Shown: positions 8,734-18,999, numbered from the stretch's first letter. The stretch is 64,000 bases of DNA from Caulobacter endophyticus (GCF_029543245.1 NZ_JARQWV010000001.1:124001-188000), one strand, 5' to 3'. Numbers and translations are program-made. Notes: a model not told the origin generated them from the sequence alone.

Positions 8734-11700
8734 AGGGGAGCCGAGGCGAGGTGGTCTTCGAGGGTCTGGCCGGGGATATGCAGGCCGTATGGCATGGGGG
8801 TGTCTACGCCCCCCACATCCCCTCGGTAGACGCCGGGCGCGAGGAGCGCGTCGTCTTCGCCGAAATCGATGACCAGCGCCGACCGGTCTTCGACGAACGT
8901 GTCCAGCATCACCGGGTCCAGGCTGCGCAGACCCGTCGCTTCGCTGTCGTACGACGGCTCGGGCGGCGATATCAGCTCCCCCTCCCCCCATTGCGCAGAC
9001 CCGATCATCGCGACCTGCTCGTCGGCCGAGAGCGCCGCCAGGCCGACGGGATCAGGGCCATCGAGGCTGTTGAGCAGGTTGACGTTCAGCACGCTGCCAA
9101 GCGCCGCCGAGCTGGACAGGCCCTGGGCGTCGTGCGCCGTGATGGTCATCGCATTCAGCAGGTCCACGCTGAGCAGGCTGCTGCTGAGCAAGCCGCCCGA
9201 CGTGTCGGTAAGATGGACCGTCTCCAGGAAGCGGTTGATCTCGACATTGTCGAGAATCCCGCCGTCCAGCGCCGTAATGACGATCCGCGCGGTGGGCGCG
9301 ACGATCCCCAGCAGGCCCGACGAACGGGTCACCTGGACCTGCAACCCGTAGCTCGCCGCCAGGGTGGCGTCGAAGCCGAAGGTCAGCGGGCTGAGGTTCA
9401 CGGCCACGAGCGGGGCGTACTCGACCTCCACGCGGTTGAGATTGCCGTTGGCGTCGGCCGCCAGCAGGTCCTGGTTGTTGAGGTTCAGGCCCAGCGCGCC
9501 AAGGCCCAGGAGGCCCAGCACGTTCTGCGCCTGTAGCTCGACCGCAGGCGCGACATTGCCGGCCAGCGGCGGCGTGGGCTGCACGCCTGATCCGTTGATC
9601 GACACCGTGGTCGAAGCCCCGTCGCCATCGCCGTCGATAACCGAACCGCCGACCACCAGCGTCGGCGACGCCGTGGAGCCGTCCACGGTCGAGGTGTCGA
9701 CCACCAGCTTTCCGCGGGTCAGCAGGTCGGCCAGGATCGCCTGGTCAGACGTGAAGCCCGACGTCAGGTCGACGTTCTGCAACAGGATCGTCTGGTTGGC
9801 CGTCCCCGAGGTGGATGAGCCGAAGCCGCCGACGAAGCCCCCTGAGGTGCTTATGTGGATCAGCGTACCGTTCGCCGTCTGCTGGAAGTGGATGTAGTTG
9901 GTAAGGTTGCCTGCGCTGGCGCCGATCCTCCCCTCGCCTTGCAGCAGGCTGGAAAGGTCCAGCACGTCGCCGCCGAGCGTCAGGCTTGCGGTGTTGAAGT
10001 CGCGGATCACGTCGGCGGCGCCTCCCGAAACGCCTTGATCTCCCGCCTCCCAGCGAAAGACGTCCTGGCCCGCGCCGCCGGTCAGGATGTCGTTGCCCGT
10101 GCCGCCGATCAGCAGGTCGTTGCCCGCGCCGCCGTTCAGCGTGTCGGCGCCGGCCCCGCCCCTCAGCAGGTCGTTGCCGAGGCCGGCGTTCAGCGTGTCG
10201 TCGCCTCCATAGCCATAGAGCCGGTTATCGAGCGCCGCCCCGCTTCCCGCATCGCTGGCGGTGATCGTGTCGACGCCCGCGCCGCCGGTCAGGATCTGGC
10301 TGGGCTGGGAGCCGCCCAGCAGCGCGGCCGCCACGCCCAGATCAGCCAGGGTGCTCTCGGAATCGATGGTCACCCGGCCGCCCACGTCGCGGGCCTGGAT
10401 GCTCAGGGTCTGGGCCACGTTGAGGTCGAGCAGGCCCGACAACCCGCCGCTGATCGTTATCGAGCCCAGAAACTCGTTGAGCTTCAGGTTGTCGATCGCC
10501 CCGCCGCTGGTCGCCTTGATAGTCAGTTGCGACGACCCCGGCAGCAGGAAGGTGTTCGCCTGGGTGACGGTCAGTCCGAGTTCGGCCGCGAGGGCGGCCG
10601 AGAAGCTGAAGGTCTTGAGCCCCAGGCCGACGGCCGCCGAGTAGCGCACGATCACTTCGGAGATGTCGTTGTCGACGTCAGAGGCGGTGAAGAACTGCTG
10701 CTCATCGAGCTGTATGAGCCCCAGCACATCGGCGTCGATCAGACCCAGCAGCCCCTGCCCGCCCCCCAGAGCCACCGTGGGAGCGGCCTGGGTGGCTGGC
10801 CGTGAGCCGACGCCGGTGACATCGATGCGATAGTCGCCCGTCGCGAAATCGACCACGACCGTTTCGCCCCTCACCGTGGTCGCCGTGAGCCGGCCGCCGG
10901 CCACGCCGTAGGAGACGATGGTGCTGCCGGCGCCGGTGACGGCCACCGCGCCGCTGGTGGTGTTGTAGGTGAAGGTGCGGCCGTCGATCGTCACCGAGGC
11001 CAGACGATCCCCGTCCGCCGACGGTGTTTGAACCAGGCTTCCGACGATCACCGCAGGCTGCGTCGGGGCCAGGACCACGGGCGCGGCAAGGGCGGGCGTG
11101 CCGTCCGTCACCGTGACCAGGAGGGTCCCGGCCGACGAGCCGGTGCTGTCTGTGACAGTGACGCCGATCGGCAGCTGCAGGATATCGGCCCCGGTCGTCG
11201 GGTGGTCGAGGGCGTCCAGCAGCACGACGCTGTAGGCGCCTGCGGCGTTGACCGTGATCCGCGCCACCGCCCGCCCGCCCGCGGAGCCCACCAGCGCCCC
11301 GCCGGCCTCGGTCGCCCAGGTGACGAGCTGGCCATGGGAGGTGAAGGTTCCGGCCGGCGCCTGCAAGGAGACGCTCACCGCCCCGGTCGCCCCGGCTATG
11401 GCCAGGGTCCCGGTGGCCGGCACGCCGAGCGCGGCCTCGCTGACGCCCGAGGCCAGGCTGCCGACGCCCAGCGCCACCGCATCGACCTGGAAGGCCAGTA
11501 CGGCCGATGGCGCGGAGGTGTTGCCCGACGCATCACGGATCACCGCCGAGGCGCTGTAGGCGCCGTCGACGAGGCTTGAGCCCATCGGCAGGGTCACCGT
11601 TCCGGCGGCGACGTCGCTCGCGGAAAGCGTGACGCTGAACGTGCGCGGCGCACCGGCCCCCGAGAGGGTCAGGACGACGGTGTCGCCCGCGATCGCCGAT

Positions 11701-14700
11701 GGCGTCAGGGTCACGGTCGCCGAAACGCCGCTCGACAGCTCGCCGGGCGAGACGAGCCCGTCAGCCGCCGCGGCTATGGCCAGACCGGGCGCCTGGGTTC
11801 CCGCCGCTCCGCCGGGTCCGATCAGGTCGGCGCCATAGGCTCGCACCCCGGTGATCACGCCCACATTGCCGGCCGCATCGCTGGCCTGGACGGCCGCCTG
11901 GACCTGGCCGCCCGCCGCGAAGGCCGCGCCCGGCACGCCGACAGAGAAGGCGCCGTTGGCCGCCACCGTCGTGTTGACCGTTGCGGCGCCCACGGTGACG
12001 ATCACCACGTCGCCCGCCCGGAACTCGCCGCTGACCGACCCCGTCACCGTCACCGTTCCCTGGGCTTCCACCTGGTTGACGATGTCATCGCTCGCGATCG
12101 GGCCGATGGCCACGCTGGTCGTCGAGCCGTCGGGCGGCGTCAGATCGATTGCCGGCACGGCCGTCGCGGTCGAGGGATTACCCGCCGGATCGACGGCGAC
12201 CACCTGGCCGCTGAAGCCGGGCGGCACGCCGCCGAAGAAGGCCGAGGCCGGAATGGTCCATCCGCCGCCGGCCGCCACGGTCGCGATGATCGGCTGACCG
12301 GAGCTTCCCACGACTGGCTGTCCGGCGCCGGTCTGCAACTGCACGGTCGCTCCCGGCTCGCCCGTCCCGCTCAGGCCCAGGGCCCCGGCCGAGGTCACGA
12401 CCGGCGGCGCGGGCGGCTGGGTGTCGACGGCGAAGCCGTGCTGCACCGTGACGGAACCCGCATTGCCAGCGGCGTCCGCGCTGGTGACCACGACCGACAG
12501 CCCCTGAGAGACCGCCAGATCGGCGCCGGCGAAAGTGACCGCCCACGCGCCGGCGGCGTCGAGGGTCGTCGTCTGCTGCTGCCCATTGGCCAAGGTGACG
12601 ACGACGGTGTCTCCCGTCCGGTGCTCGCCGGCCACCGAACCCGTGACCGTCACGCCCGCCAGGCCTGACTCGGCCAGATTTACGATGTTGTCGGCCGTCA
12701 CCGGATCGACGGTGATCGCAAGGTTCAGCACGCCGTCCACCGTGGCCAAGGGGGTGACGGCGACATTGCCCGCCGCGTCCACCGCCTGCAGCGAACCGGA
12801 AAGGCCGTTCAGATCCGCCTGGATGTCGGCGGCGGCCATCGTCCAGACCCCCGTCCCATCGGCGACCGCCGAGCCCAGGGCCTGGCCGCCGGTACCGCGC
12901 AGGGTGATCAGGGCGCCGGCCTCGGCCGTCCCGGAAATCCCCGCGCCGTTCGCTGAGGTGATCACTGGAGCCGTGGTGGAAATATCCACGGTGTAGGGCT
13001 GGACGTCGCTGACGGTCACCGTGTTGCCGACGTTGTCTTCGACGGAAGCCGAAACCGTGACGCCGGTCGCGCCCGCCAGCTGCGCGCCGGTGAAGGTGAC
13101 CGACCAGGCGCCGTTCGCTGCAAGGGTGGTGGTCGCGAACACGCCGGTCGACAGCTCCACCCGCACGACGTCACCGGGCGTGAACTCTCCAATGGCCCCG
13201 CCGCTGACCGTCACGGCGGCCTGGGCGGCCTCGGCGCCGTTGAGCACGTTGTCGGCGGTGACCGGATCGACCGACAGGGTCAGGCTGATGGTTCCATCTA
13301 TGGGTCCTACCGGGGTCGACGCGGTGTTGCCGGCGGTGTCGATGGCCCGCACCTGTCCTTGGAAGCCGTCCAGCCCGCCCGGCAGCAGCGCCGCCGGAAT
13401 GGTCCACGACCCGTCCGCCGCCACCAGAACCGTGATCGGCGCGCCCAGGCCGTCGGTGACGGCTGCTCCGCCCACGTCCAGCAGCGCGATCGTGGCCCCT
13501 GGCTCCCCCTGGCCCGACAACACCGCTCCGTTGGCCGCCAGGATGACCGGAGCCGGCGTGTCGCCGTCCACAGGCCCCACGGCTCCGAGGGCCGTGTTGC
13601 CTGCCGCGTCGGTAGCTCGGATCAATCCGGTGAAGCCGTCGATCCCCCCCTGCAAGGCCGAGGCGGGTATGGACCATGCCCCGGAGCCGTCGGCGACGGC
13701 CGTCACCGGTACGCCGCCCGCCCCCAGCACAGGAGCGCCGTCCGCCCCCAGCAGCACGATAGCCGCGTTCGCTTCGGCCAGGCCCGCCAGGCCCTGCTCG
13801 TTGGCCTGGACGACCACGGGCGTGAGGGTCGAGCCGTCGATCGGCCCCACCGGGGTCGCCGCGGTGTTGCCTGCGGGATCGCCGGCCGTCACGCTGCCGG
13901 TGAAGCCGTCCAGCCCGCCCGGCACGGAAACGCCCGGTATGGTCCAGGTCCCGTCCCCGGCGGCGGTGACCGTCGCCATCGGATCGCCGTTGGCGTCCAC
14001 CAAGGTGATGACCGAGCCCGCCGTCGCCGTGCCGCCCAGCCCCGCGCCGTTGGCGGTGATCACCACCGGAGCCGCGGGCGGCGTGGTGTCGACCGCATAG
14101 GCCTGGGTGTCCGACACGACCGCGGCGTTGCCGGCCTGGTCGGTCGTCGACACCGTCGCCGTGACGCTCGTCGCAGCGGCCAGGGCCGAGCCGGCGAAGC
14201 CCGCCGACCAGCGTCCGTCCGCACCAAGCACCGCCGTCGTAGCCACGCCCGTCGAGAGACTCACCGTCACCGTCGCGCCGACCACGAAGTCACCGAATAC
14301 CGCGCCGCTGACTGTCACCGTCCCGGTCGCAGCCTCGGCCGCGTTGACCGCGTTGTCGGCCGTGACGGAGTCGACATTGATCGACAGCGTCACCGAGCCA
14401 TCGACCGGCCCGACGGCGGCGGCGGCCGAGTTTCCGGCCGCGTCGCTCGCCGTGACCGTCCCCTGGAAGCCGTCGAGCCCGCCGGGCACGGCGCTCGCAG
14501 GAATGTCCCAGACGCCGTTCGTCCCTGTCACGACCGTGGCCACCGTCGCGCCGCCCGCGTCGCGCAGCACCACCGTCGAGCCGGGTTCGGCCGTGCCCTC
14601 GATACCCAGGCCGTTGGCCCCGGTGACCACAGGGGTAGCGATGGCGCCGTCGATCGGACCGACGCCAGCGGTGGCGGAGTTGCCCGCGCCGTCGGTTGCC

Positions 14701-17700
14701 CGGACCACGCCCAGGAAGCCGTCCAGCCCCCCGCCGACGCTCGCCGCGGGAATGGTCCAGGCGCCGCCTGGGCCGGCCGTGACCGTGGCGACCGTCACCC
14801 CGCCGGCGCCCAGCAGCAAGACCGTTGCGCCGGCCTCGGCCGTGCCGGCTATCGCCGCGCCGTTCGCAGTGACGATGACCGGGGTCGTCGTGGAGCCGTC
14901 GATCGGCCCGACCAGCGTAGTCGCCGGATTGCCGGCCGGATCGACCGACCGTACGGCGCCGCCAAAGCCGTCAAGGCCACCGGGCACGACCGACGCGGCG
15001 AACGAGAAAGCGCCGTCGAAGGCCGCCACCGTCGAGGCGATCACGGCGCCCGAGCCGTCCAGCAGGACGACGGGCGCGCCGGTCTCGGCGAACCCTGAGA
15101 TACCCACGCCGTTCGCCCGCGTGATCACGGGCTGCTGGCCGTCGAGATCAACACCGTAGGTCCGCGTCGACGTCACCGTCGCGGCGTTGCCCCCCGCGTC
15201 CGTGACCGAAAGGCTGACAGAGATCAAGGACGCTCCGGCCAGGGTCGCTCCGGACGCGGCGATGCTGAACGAGCCGTCCGCCGCCAGGGGGGCCGTCAAG
15301 GTGGCGCCCCCCGGCAGGGTGACGGTCACGGTCTGGCCGGCGGTGAACTCGCCGATCGCGCGGCCACTGATCAGCACCGATCCCAGCGCTTCGGCCCCGT
15401 TGATGGTGTTGTCGGCGGTCAGCGGGTCAATCGACAGGGAAACCAGGACCTGGCCGTCGATCGGCCCGACGGCCGCGGCCGCCGCGTTACCGGCCGCGTC
15501 CACGGCGGTCACCGAGCCGGTGAAGCCGTCCAGCCCTCCGGGGACTGCGCCGGCGGGAAAGCTGAAGGCGCCGTCGGGGCCGGCGGCGACGGTCGCCAGG
15601 GAGGCGCCGCCGGCATCGCGCAGGGTGACCTGGGCGCCGGGTTCGGCCACGCCGCTGATCCCGCCGCCATTGGCCGCCAGTATGACCGGCGCGGCGATAG
15701 CGCCGTCGACGGGTCCCAGCGGCGCAATGGCGACATTGCCCGCGGGATCCGTCGCCCGCACCGCGCCCGTGAAGCCGTCGAGACCGGCGGGAACCGAAGA
15801 GGCCTGCACGGTCCAGACGCCGCTCGGGCCCGCCGTCACCGTGGCGACCGGCCGGCCGTCCGCGTCGAGCAGGGTGACGGTCGCGCCCGCCTCTGCGGTC
15901 CCGCTGATGTGCACGCCGTTGGCTTCGGTCACCACCGGGGCCGCGATCGAGCCGTCGATGGGTCCCACCGGGATACGGGTCGGGTTGCCGGGCGGATCGG
16001 TCACCACCACCGAACCGGCGAAGCCGTCGAGCCCGCCGGGAACCAGAGCGGCCGGCAGGGTCCAGCGGCCGTCGGGCGCGGTGGCGACGCTGGTGATCGG
16101 CGTTCCCCCCGCATCGAGCAAGGTGATCGTCGCTCCCGGCTCGGCGGTGCCCGACACGCCCGCGCTGTTGGCGCTGGTGATCAACGGCGCCGGCGGCGGT
16201 GTCAGGTCCAGGCCGTAAACTTGCGTGTCGGAGATCGTGACGGCGTTGCCCGCCAGGTCGGTGGCGATGATGCGTGCGGTCACGGTGGTCGCCCCGGACA
16301 GTTGCGCGCCGCTGAAGGAGACCGCCCAGGTTCCGTTCGCGTTGAGACTGCCCGTCGCCGTCTCGCCGTTCGAGAGGGTCAGGGTGACGGTCGTTCCGGC
16401 GATGAACTCGCCGAAAACCGCGCCGGAAACGGTCACCGCCCCCGCCGCGGCCTCGGCCAGGTTGATGATGTTGTCGGCGGTGACGGGATCGATATTGACC
16501 GACAGCAGGATCGAACCGTCGATCGGTCCGACATTGGTCGACGCCGTGTTGCCCGCCGCGTCGGTCGCCCTGACGGCTCCGTCGAAACCGTCGAGCCCGC
16601 CGGCGACCAGCGACGCGGCGATGCTCCAGGCGCCGGTCGGGCCGGCCGTGACCGTGGCCGCCACGGCGCCCGCCGCGGTCAGCAGGACCACCGTCGCGCC
16701 GGGTTCGGTCACCCCGCTGACGCCCGCGCCGTTCGCCCCCGTTATCAGCGGCCGGGCTATCGATCCGTCGACCGGCCCAATGGCCGAGGACGCCGCATTG
16801 CCCGCAACGTCGGTGGCGCGAACCGTTCCCTGGAAGCCGTCGAGCCCGCCCGCCACGACAGTCCCCGGCACCGACCAGCTTCCGTCAGCGCCTGCCCTGA
16901 CCGTGGCCACGGTCGCCCCGCCGGCGTTCAGCAGCGTGATCGTCGCCCCGGCCTCGGCCGCGCCGGTGATCACCGCGCCGTTCGCGGCGGCGATCGTCGG
17001 AGCAGCCGTGGCGCTGTCGACCAGGAAGGTCACCGCCTGGGAAGGGGCCGACGTGTCGCCGTCGTCCCGCCACACCGTCGCCGTGGCCGTATAGCTTCCG
17101 TCGGGCATGGCCGGCAGCGTGAACTGCAGCACGCCCACATTCGCCGCGCCTGACGTGACGGTCGCGGTCCAGGCCTGGGGCCCGACGGTCAGGGTGACAT
17201 AGTCGCCCTCCTGCACGTCCGGAGCCAGCAGCACGCGCACCTGTATGCCGTCGGCGACCTCGGCGGCGCTGACGCCGTTGGCCGCCTCGGCGACGACGAC
17301 CGTCGGCGAGGCCATGCTGTCGGGGGTCTGCGGGTTCAGATCCGGCGCGGCCGCGGTAACGGCCGGGGACGGGTTGCCGGCCGGATCAGTCTGCACCACG
17401 CCGAGGCTCTCGCCATCCACCTGCGGCGGCGACAGCAACACGGTGAAGCCGCCGTCCGCGTCTACCGTTCCCTGGCCGATCACCCCGCCGCCCGGACCCG
17501 TGACGGTGATGGTCGCACCCGGTTCCCCGACGCCTGAAAGGCTCGCGCCGTCCCCGCTGACGACGAGGTTGGTCGCGACGGCCGGGGGCGTCGTGTCCGG
17601 AGCCTGAGCCGTGGTCGCCGCCGAGGTGTTGCCCGCGCCGTCCCGCAGCGTCACCGTCACCGTCTCGCCGTTGGTCAGAGGCGAGGACAGGGCGACCAGG

Positions 17701-18716
17701 AACGCGCCCGAACCATCGACCGTCCCCGTACCGAGCACGGCGCCATCGGCTCCCCTCACCGTCACCGCGGCGCCCGGCTCGCCGCGCCCGCTCACGCTGC
17801 CGCCGTCATCGGCGACGTCGACGGCGCTCGACGCGGCGGGCGCAGTGATGTCGGGCGCCGTCACGGTCGCAGCGCCGGACACGTTGCCGGCGGCGTCGGC
17901 GAGCGTCACGCTCAACGCACCGCCGTTGGCCTGGGCCGGCTGCAGCGCGACCGAGAAGGTCCCGTCAGCGCCGACGGTCGCCGTGCCGATCACCGTCCCC
18001 GCGCCGTTGCGGACCGTCACCGTCGCCCCCGCTTCGCCCCGCCCCGTCAGGGTTGTCCCGCGCGCATCCACCGCCAGACCGGCCGGAATCGCCGGCGCCG
18101 TGGTGTCGGGCGCCGGCGGTTGGGGCGGGCTGGGGGAACCGCCGCCACCTCCACCGCCCCCGCCCGCCGCGGCCGCGGCCAGTCCACCGATAGCCGCGAC
18201 GCCGCCGAGAACGCCGGCCGCGCCGATCCCGCCGCCCGCCGCCGTAGAACCGGCAATCGCCGCGCCGCCGGCTTGCGTCAGACTGACGAAGGGCGAAAGC
18301 TCGGTCAGCGGCGTCGTCACCAGCGCCACGGGCGCTTCGGAGGCCACCGCGGCGGTGTCGACCGCGGCCAGTCGGTTGTTGTCGCCTTCCAGGAACAGGC
18401 GCCGCGGCGTATCCCCCGAGAAGAACCCCTGCAGGCGCAACGCCGTCCGGTCGGGGCCGACCAGGACCAGATCCGCGCCCTCCCGGTAAACGCTGCTCAC
18501 CTGGGCAGCATCGAGGTCGAGATAGACCTGCTGGGCCGTCCGAACGTCCAGCACCCCGCTCGCATCCAATGTCGGCGCCTGGCGTGGCGGGAGGTCGCCG
18601 CGGGTCAGCTTGGCTTCGACGGAAAGGGTTTCGCGAATGGCGGCGTCCTGCAAAGCGGCCTCCTCCGAACCAGCGTCCACGGAGGACCAAATCGCCTCCA
18701 CGGCCTTGCTTTCCAT
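8730..18716 (-). CDS. Giant RTX/Ig-like repeat adhesin (BapA/LapA type), 3328 residues
   Basis: Type I-secreted surface adhesin. Order of parts: a BapA-prefix-like N-terminal domain (about 55-115, VYLDLDAAQVSSVYREGADLVLV); a Gly/Ala-rich hydrophobic stretch (about 150-195) with a T158-A-A-G motif; a long array of bacterial Ig-like modules with conserved DxAGN and GLDGFxG motifs; a C-terminal area with RTX nonapeptides (GGAGNDLLIGG type, nt 10060-10220) and a T1SS target-like segment; then about 430 further residues. A domain just before the RTX block is repeated after it. Six modules carry the VTADN...AEA signature. Secretion by the three downstream gene products follows from the operon. No strong ribosome-binding site precedes ATG 18716. 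Confidence 0.93.
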   Translation of the reverse strand: MESKAVEAIWSSVDAGSEEAALQDAAIRETLSVEAKLTRGDLPPRQAPTLDASGVLDVRTAQQVYLDLDAAQVSSVYREGADLVLVGPDRTALRLQGFFSGDTPRRLFLEGDNNRLAAVDTAAVASEAPVALVTTPLTELSPFVSLTQAGGAAIAGSTAAGGGIGAAGVLGGVAAIGGLAAAAAGGGGGGGGGSPSPPQPPAPDTTAPAIPAGLAVDARGTTLTGRGEAGATVTVRNGAGTVIGTATVGADGTFSVALQPAQANGGALSVTLADAAGNVSGAATVTAPDITAPAASSAVDVADDGGSVSGRGEPGAAVTVRGADGAVLGTGTVDGSGAFLVALSSPLTNGETVTVTLRDGAGNTSAATTAQAPDTTPPAVATNLVVSGDGASLSGVGEPGATITVTGPGGGVIGQGTVDADGGFTVLLSPPQVDGESLGVVQTDPAGNPSPAVTAAAPDLNPQTPDSMASPTVVVAEAANGVSAAEVADGIQVRVLLAPDVQEGDYVTLTVGPQAWTATVTSGAANVGVLQFTLPAMPDGSYTATATVWRDDGDTSAPSQAVTFLVDSATAAPTIAAANGAVITGAAEAGATITLLNAGGATVATVRAGADGSWSVPGTVVAGGLDGFQGTVRATDVAGNAASSAIGPVDGSIARPLITGANGAGVSGVTEPGATVVLLTAAGAVAATVTAGPTGAWSIAASLVAGGLDGFDGAVRATDAAGNTASTNVGPIDGSILLSVNIDPVTADNIINLAEAAAGAVTVSGAVFGEFIAGTTVTLTLSNGETATGSLNANGTWAVSFSGAQLSGATTVTARIIATDLAGNAVTISDTQVYGLDLTPPPAPLITSANSAGVSGTAEPGATITLLDAGGTPITSVATAPDGRWTLPAALVPGGLDGFAGSVVVTDPPGNPTRIPVGPIDGSIAAPVVTEANGVHISGTAEAGATVTLLDADGRPVATVTAGPSGVWTVQASSVPAGLDGFTGAVRATDPAGNVAIAPLGPVDGAIAAPVILAANGGGISGVAEPGAQVTLRDAGGASLATVAAGPDGAFSFPAGAVPGGLDGFTGSVTAVDAAGNAAAAAVGPIDGQVLVSLSIDPLTADNTINGAEALGSVLISGRAIGEFTAGQTVTVTLPGGATLTAPLAADGSFSIAASGATLAGASLISVSLSVTDAGGNAATVTSTRTYGVDLDGQQPVITRANGVGISGFAETGAPVVLLDGSGAVIASTVAAFDGAFSFAASVVPGGLDGFGGAVRSVDPAGNPATTLVGPIDGSTTTPVIVTANGAAIAGTAEAGATVLLLGAGGVTVATVTAGPGGAWTIPAASVGGGLDGFLGVVRATDGAGNSATAGVGPIDGAIATPVVTGANGLGIEGTAEPGSTVVLRDAGGATVATVVTGTNGVWDIPASAVPGGLDGFQGTVTASDAAGNSAAAAVGPVDGSVTLSINVDSVTADNAVNAAEAATGTVTVSGAVFGDFVVGATVTVSLSTGVATTAVLGADGRWSAGFAGSALAAATSVTATVSTTDQAGNAAVVSDTQAYAVDTTPPAAPVVITANGAGLGGTATAGSVITLVDANGDPMATVTAAGDGTWTIPGVSVPGGLDGFTGSVTAGDPAGNTAATPVGPIDGSTLTPVVVQANEQGLAGLAEANAAIVLLGADGAPVLGAGGVPVTAVADGSGAWSIPASALQGGIDGFTGLIRATDAAGNTALGAVGPVDGDTPAPVILAANGAVLSGQGEPGATIALLDVGGAAVTDGLGAPITVLVAADGSWTIPAALLPGGLDGFQGQVRAIDTAGNTASTPVGPIDGTISLTLSVDPVTADNVLNGAEAAQAAVTVSGGAIGEFTPGDVVRVELSTGVFATTTLAANGAWSVTFTGAQLAGATGVTVSASVEDNVGNTVTVSDVQPYTVDISTTAPVITSANGAGISGTAEAGALITLRGTGGQALGSAVADGTGVWTMAAADIQADLNGLSGSLQAVDAAGNVAVTPLATVDGVLNLAITVDPVTADNIVNLAESGLAGVTVTGSVAGEHRTGDTVVVTLANGQQQTTTLDAAGAWAVTFAGADLAVSQGLSVVVTSADAAGNAGSVTVQHGFAVDTQPPAPPVVTSAGALGLSGTGEPGATVQLQTGAGQPVVGSSGQPIIATVAAGGGWTIPASAFFGGVPPGFSGQVVAVDPAGNPSTATAVPAIDLTPPDGSTTSVAIGPIASDDIVNQVEAQGTVTVTGSVSGEFRAGDVVIVTVGAATVNTTVAANGAFSVGVPGAAFAAGGQVQAAVQASDAAGNVGVITGVRAYGADLIGPGGAAGTQAPGLAIAAAADGLVSPGELSSGVSATVTLTPSAIAGDTVVLTLSGAGAPRTFSVTLSASDVAAGTVTLPMGSSLVDGAYSASAVIRDASGNTSAPSAVLAFQVDAVALGVGSLASGVSEAALGVPATGTLAIAGATGAVSVSLQAPAGTFTSHGQLVTWATEAGGALVGSAGGRAVARITVNAAGAYSVVLLDALDHPTTGADILQLPIGVTVTDSTGSSAGTLLVTVTDGTPALAAPVVLAPTQPAVIVGSLVQTPSADGDRLASVTIDGRTFTYNTTSGAVAVTGAGSTIVSYGVAGGRLTATTVRGETVVVDFATGDYRIDVTGVGSRPATQAAPTVALGGGQGLLGLIDADVLGLIQLDEQQFFTASDVDNDISEVIVRYSAAVGLGLKTFSFSAALAAELGLTVTQANTFLLPGSSQLTIKATSGGAIDNLKLNEFLGSITISGGLSGLLDLNVAQTLSIQARDVGGRVTIDSESTLADLGVAAALLGGSQPSQILTGGAGVDTITASDAGSGAALDNRLYGYGGDDTLNAGLGNDLLRGGAGADTLNGGAGNDLLIGGTGNDILTGGAGQDVFRWEAGDQGVSGGAADVIRDFNTASLTLGGDVLDLSSLLQGEGRIGASAGNLTNYIHFQQTANGTLIHISTSGGFVGGFGSSTSGTANQTILLQNVDLTSGFTSDQAILADLLTRGKLVVDTSTVDGSTASPTLVVGGSVIDGDGDGASTTVSINGSGVQPTPPLAGNVAPAVELQAQNVLGLLGLGALGLNLNNQDLLAADANGNLNRVEVEYAPLVAVNLSPLTFGFDATLAASYGLQVQVTRSSGLLGIVAPTARIVITALDGGILDNVEINRFLETVHLTDTSGGLLSSSLLSVDLLNAMTITAHDAQGLSSSAALGSVLNVNLLNSLDGPDPVGLAALSADEQVAMIGSAQWGEGELISPPEPSYDSEATGLRSLDPVMLDTFVEDRSALVIDFGEDDALLAPGVYRGDVGGVDTPMPYGLHIPGQTLEDHLASAPL
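10060..10220 (-). repeat. RTX calcium-binding nonapeptide block of the adhesin
   Basis: About five tandem GGxGxDxLx nonapeptides (for example GGDDTLNAG, GGAGADTLNG, GGTGNDILTG) are encoded here on the minus strand. They are followed by DVFRWEAGDQG, a usual boundary of T1SS target domains. Such repeats bind calcium and fold after export. Confidence 0.9.
12060..17000 (-). repeat. Tandem Ig-like modules in a higher-order pattern inside the adhesin
   Basis: Two module types alternate. Type A (about 100 residues) opens with a VTADNxxNxAEA motif and has six copies; its signature codons lie near 16475, 15412, 14353, 13252, 12690 and 12081. Type B (about 80 residues) opens with ANGxGISGTAEPGATxxL and ends GLDGFxGxVRATDxAGN; about 13 copies are visible. 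In the first part each A is followed by three Bs, giving a super-repeat of about 1.06 kb that occurs three times. It then shortens to A-B pairs of about 0.56-0.6 kb. Copies are divergent at the base level, so the array is old or under diversifying selection. Confidence 0.85.
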
Positions 18717-18999
18717 TCAGGATTGTAGCCGGCGGCGCCGTGCGTCTTCGGTAGAATCCCTGAGGAACGATCCGGTCGGAGCCGAGGAGCCCGAAACCGC
18801 GTTTTGTCCCGATCGGGGTCTATCCACGGCATGTCGAAACCCGCCATTTTCCGGTGCGGGGCAAAGCATTTCCGCACTAAGTGCGTTTGCGAACACAACG
18901 TAAGGGTGATTTACTCGCCGACAGCTCGTTATTCAGTTGATCGGCGGCGCTGACATCAGAGATGGCGGCGTCGGTTCGGCCGATGGAGGGTAGAGTACG
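18717..18999. promoter_or_regulatory. Divergent promoter region of the adhesin operon and the PAS-LuxR gene
   Basis: This gap of 283 bases lies between two divergent genes and is locally AT-richer near 18850-18950. A GGAGG-type ribosome-binding site at about 18984-18988 supports the start at 19000. On the minus strand TACAAT lies only a few bases before the adhesin ATG, where a Shine-Dalgarno would be expected. I recognise no terminator or known riboswitch here. The position invites control of the adhesin by the adjacent LuxR-type protein. Confidence 0.4.

Noticed and set aside
12060..17000. Regular ~1 kb periodicity suggesting a CRISPR or satellite array
   Set aside because: The periodicity follows protein modules of the adhesin and stays in one frame, with no short identical repeats or spacers.
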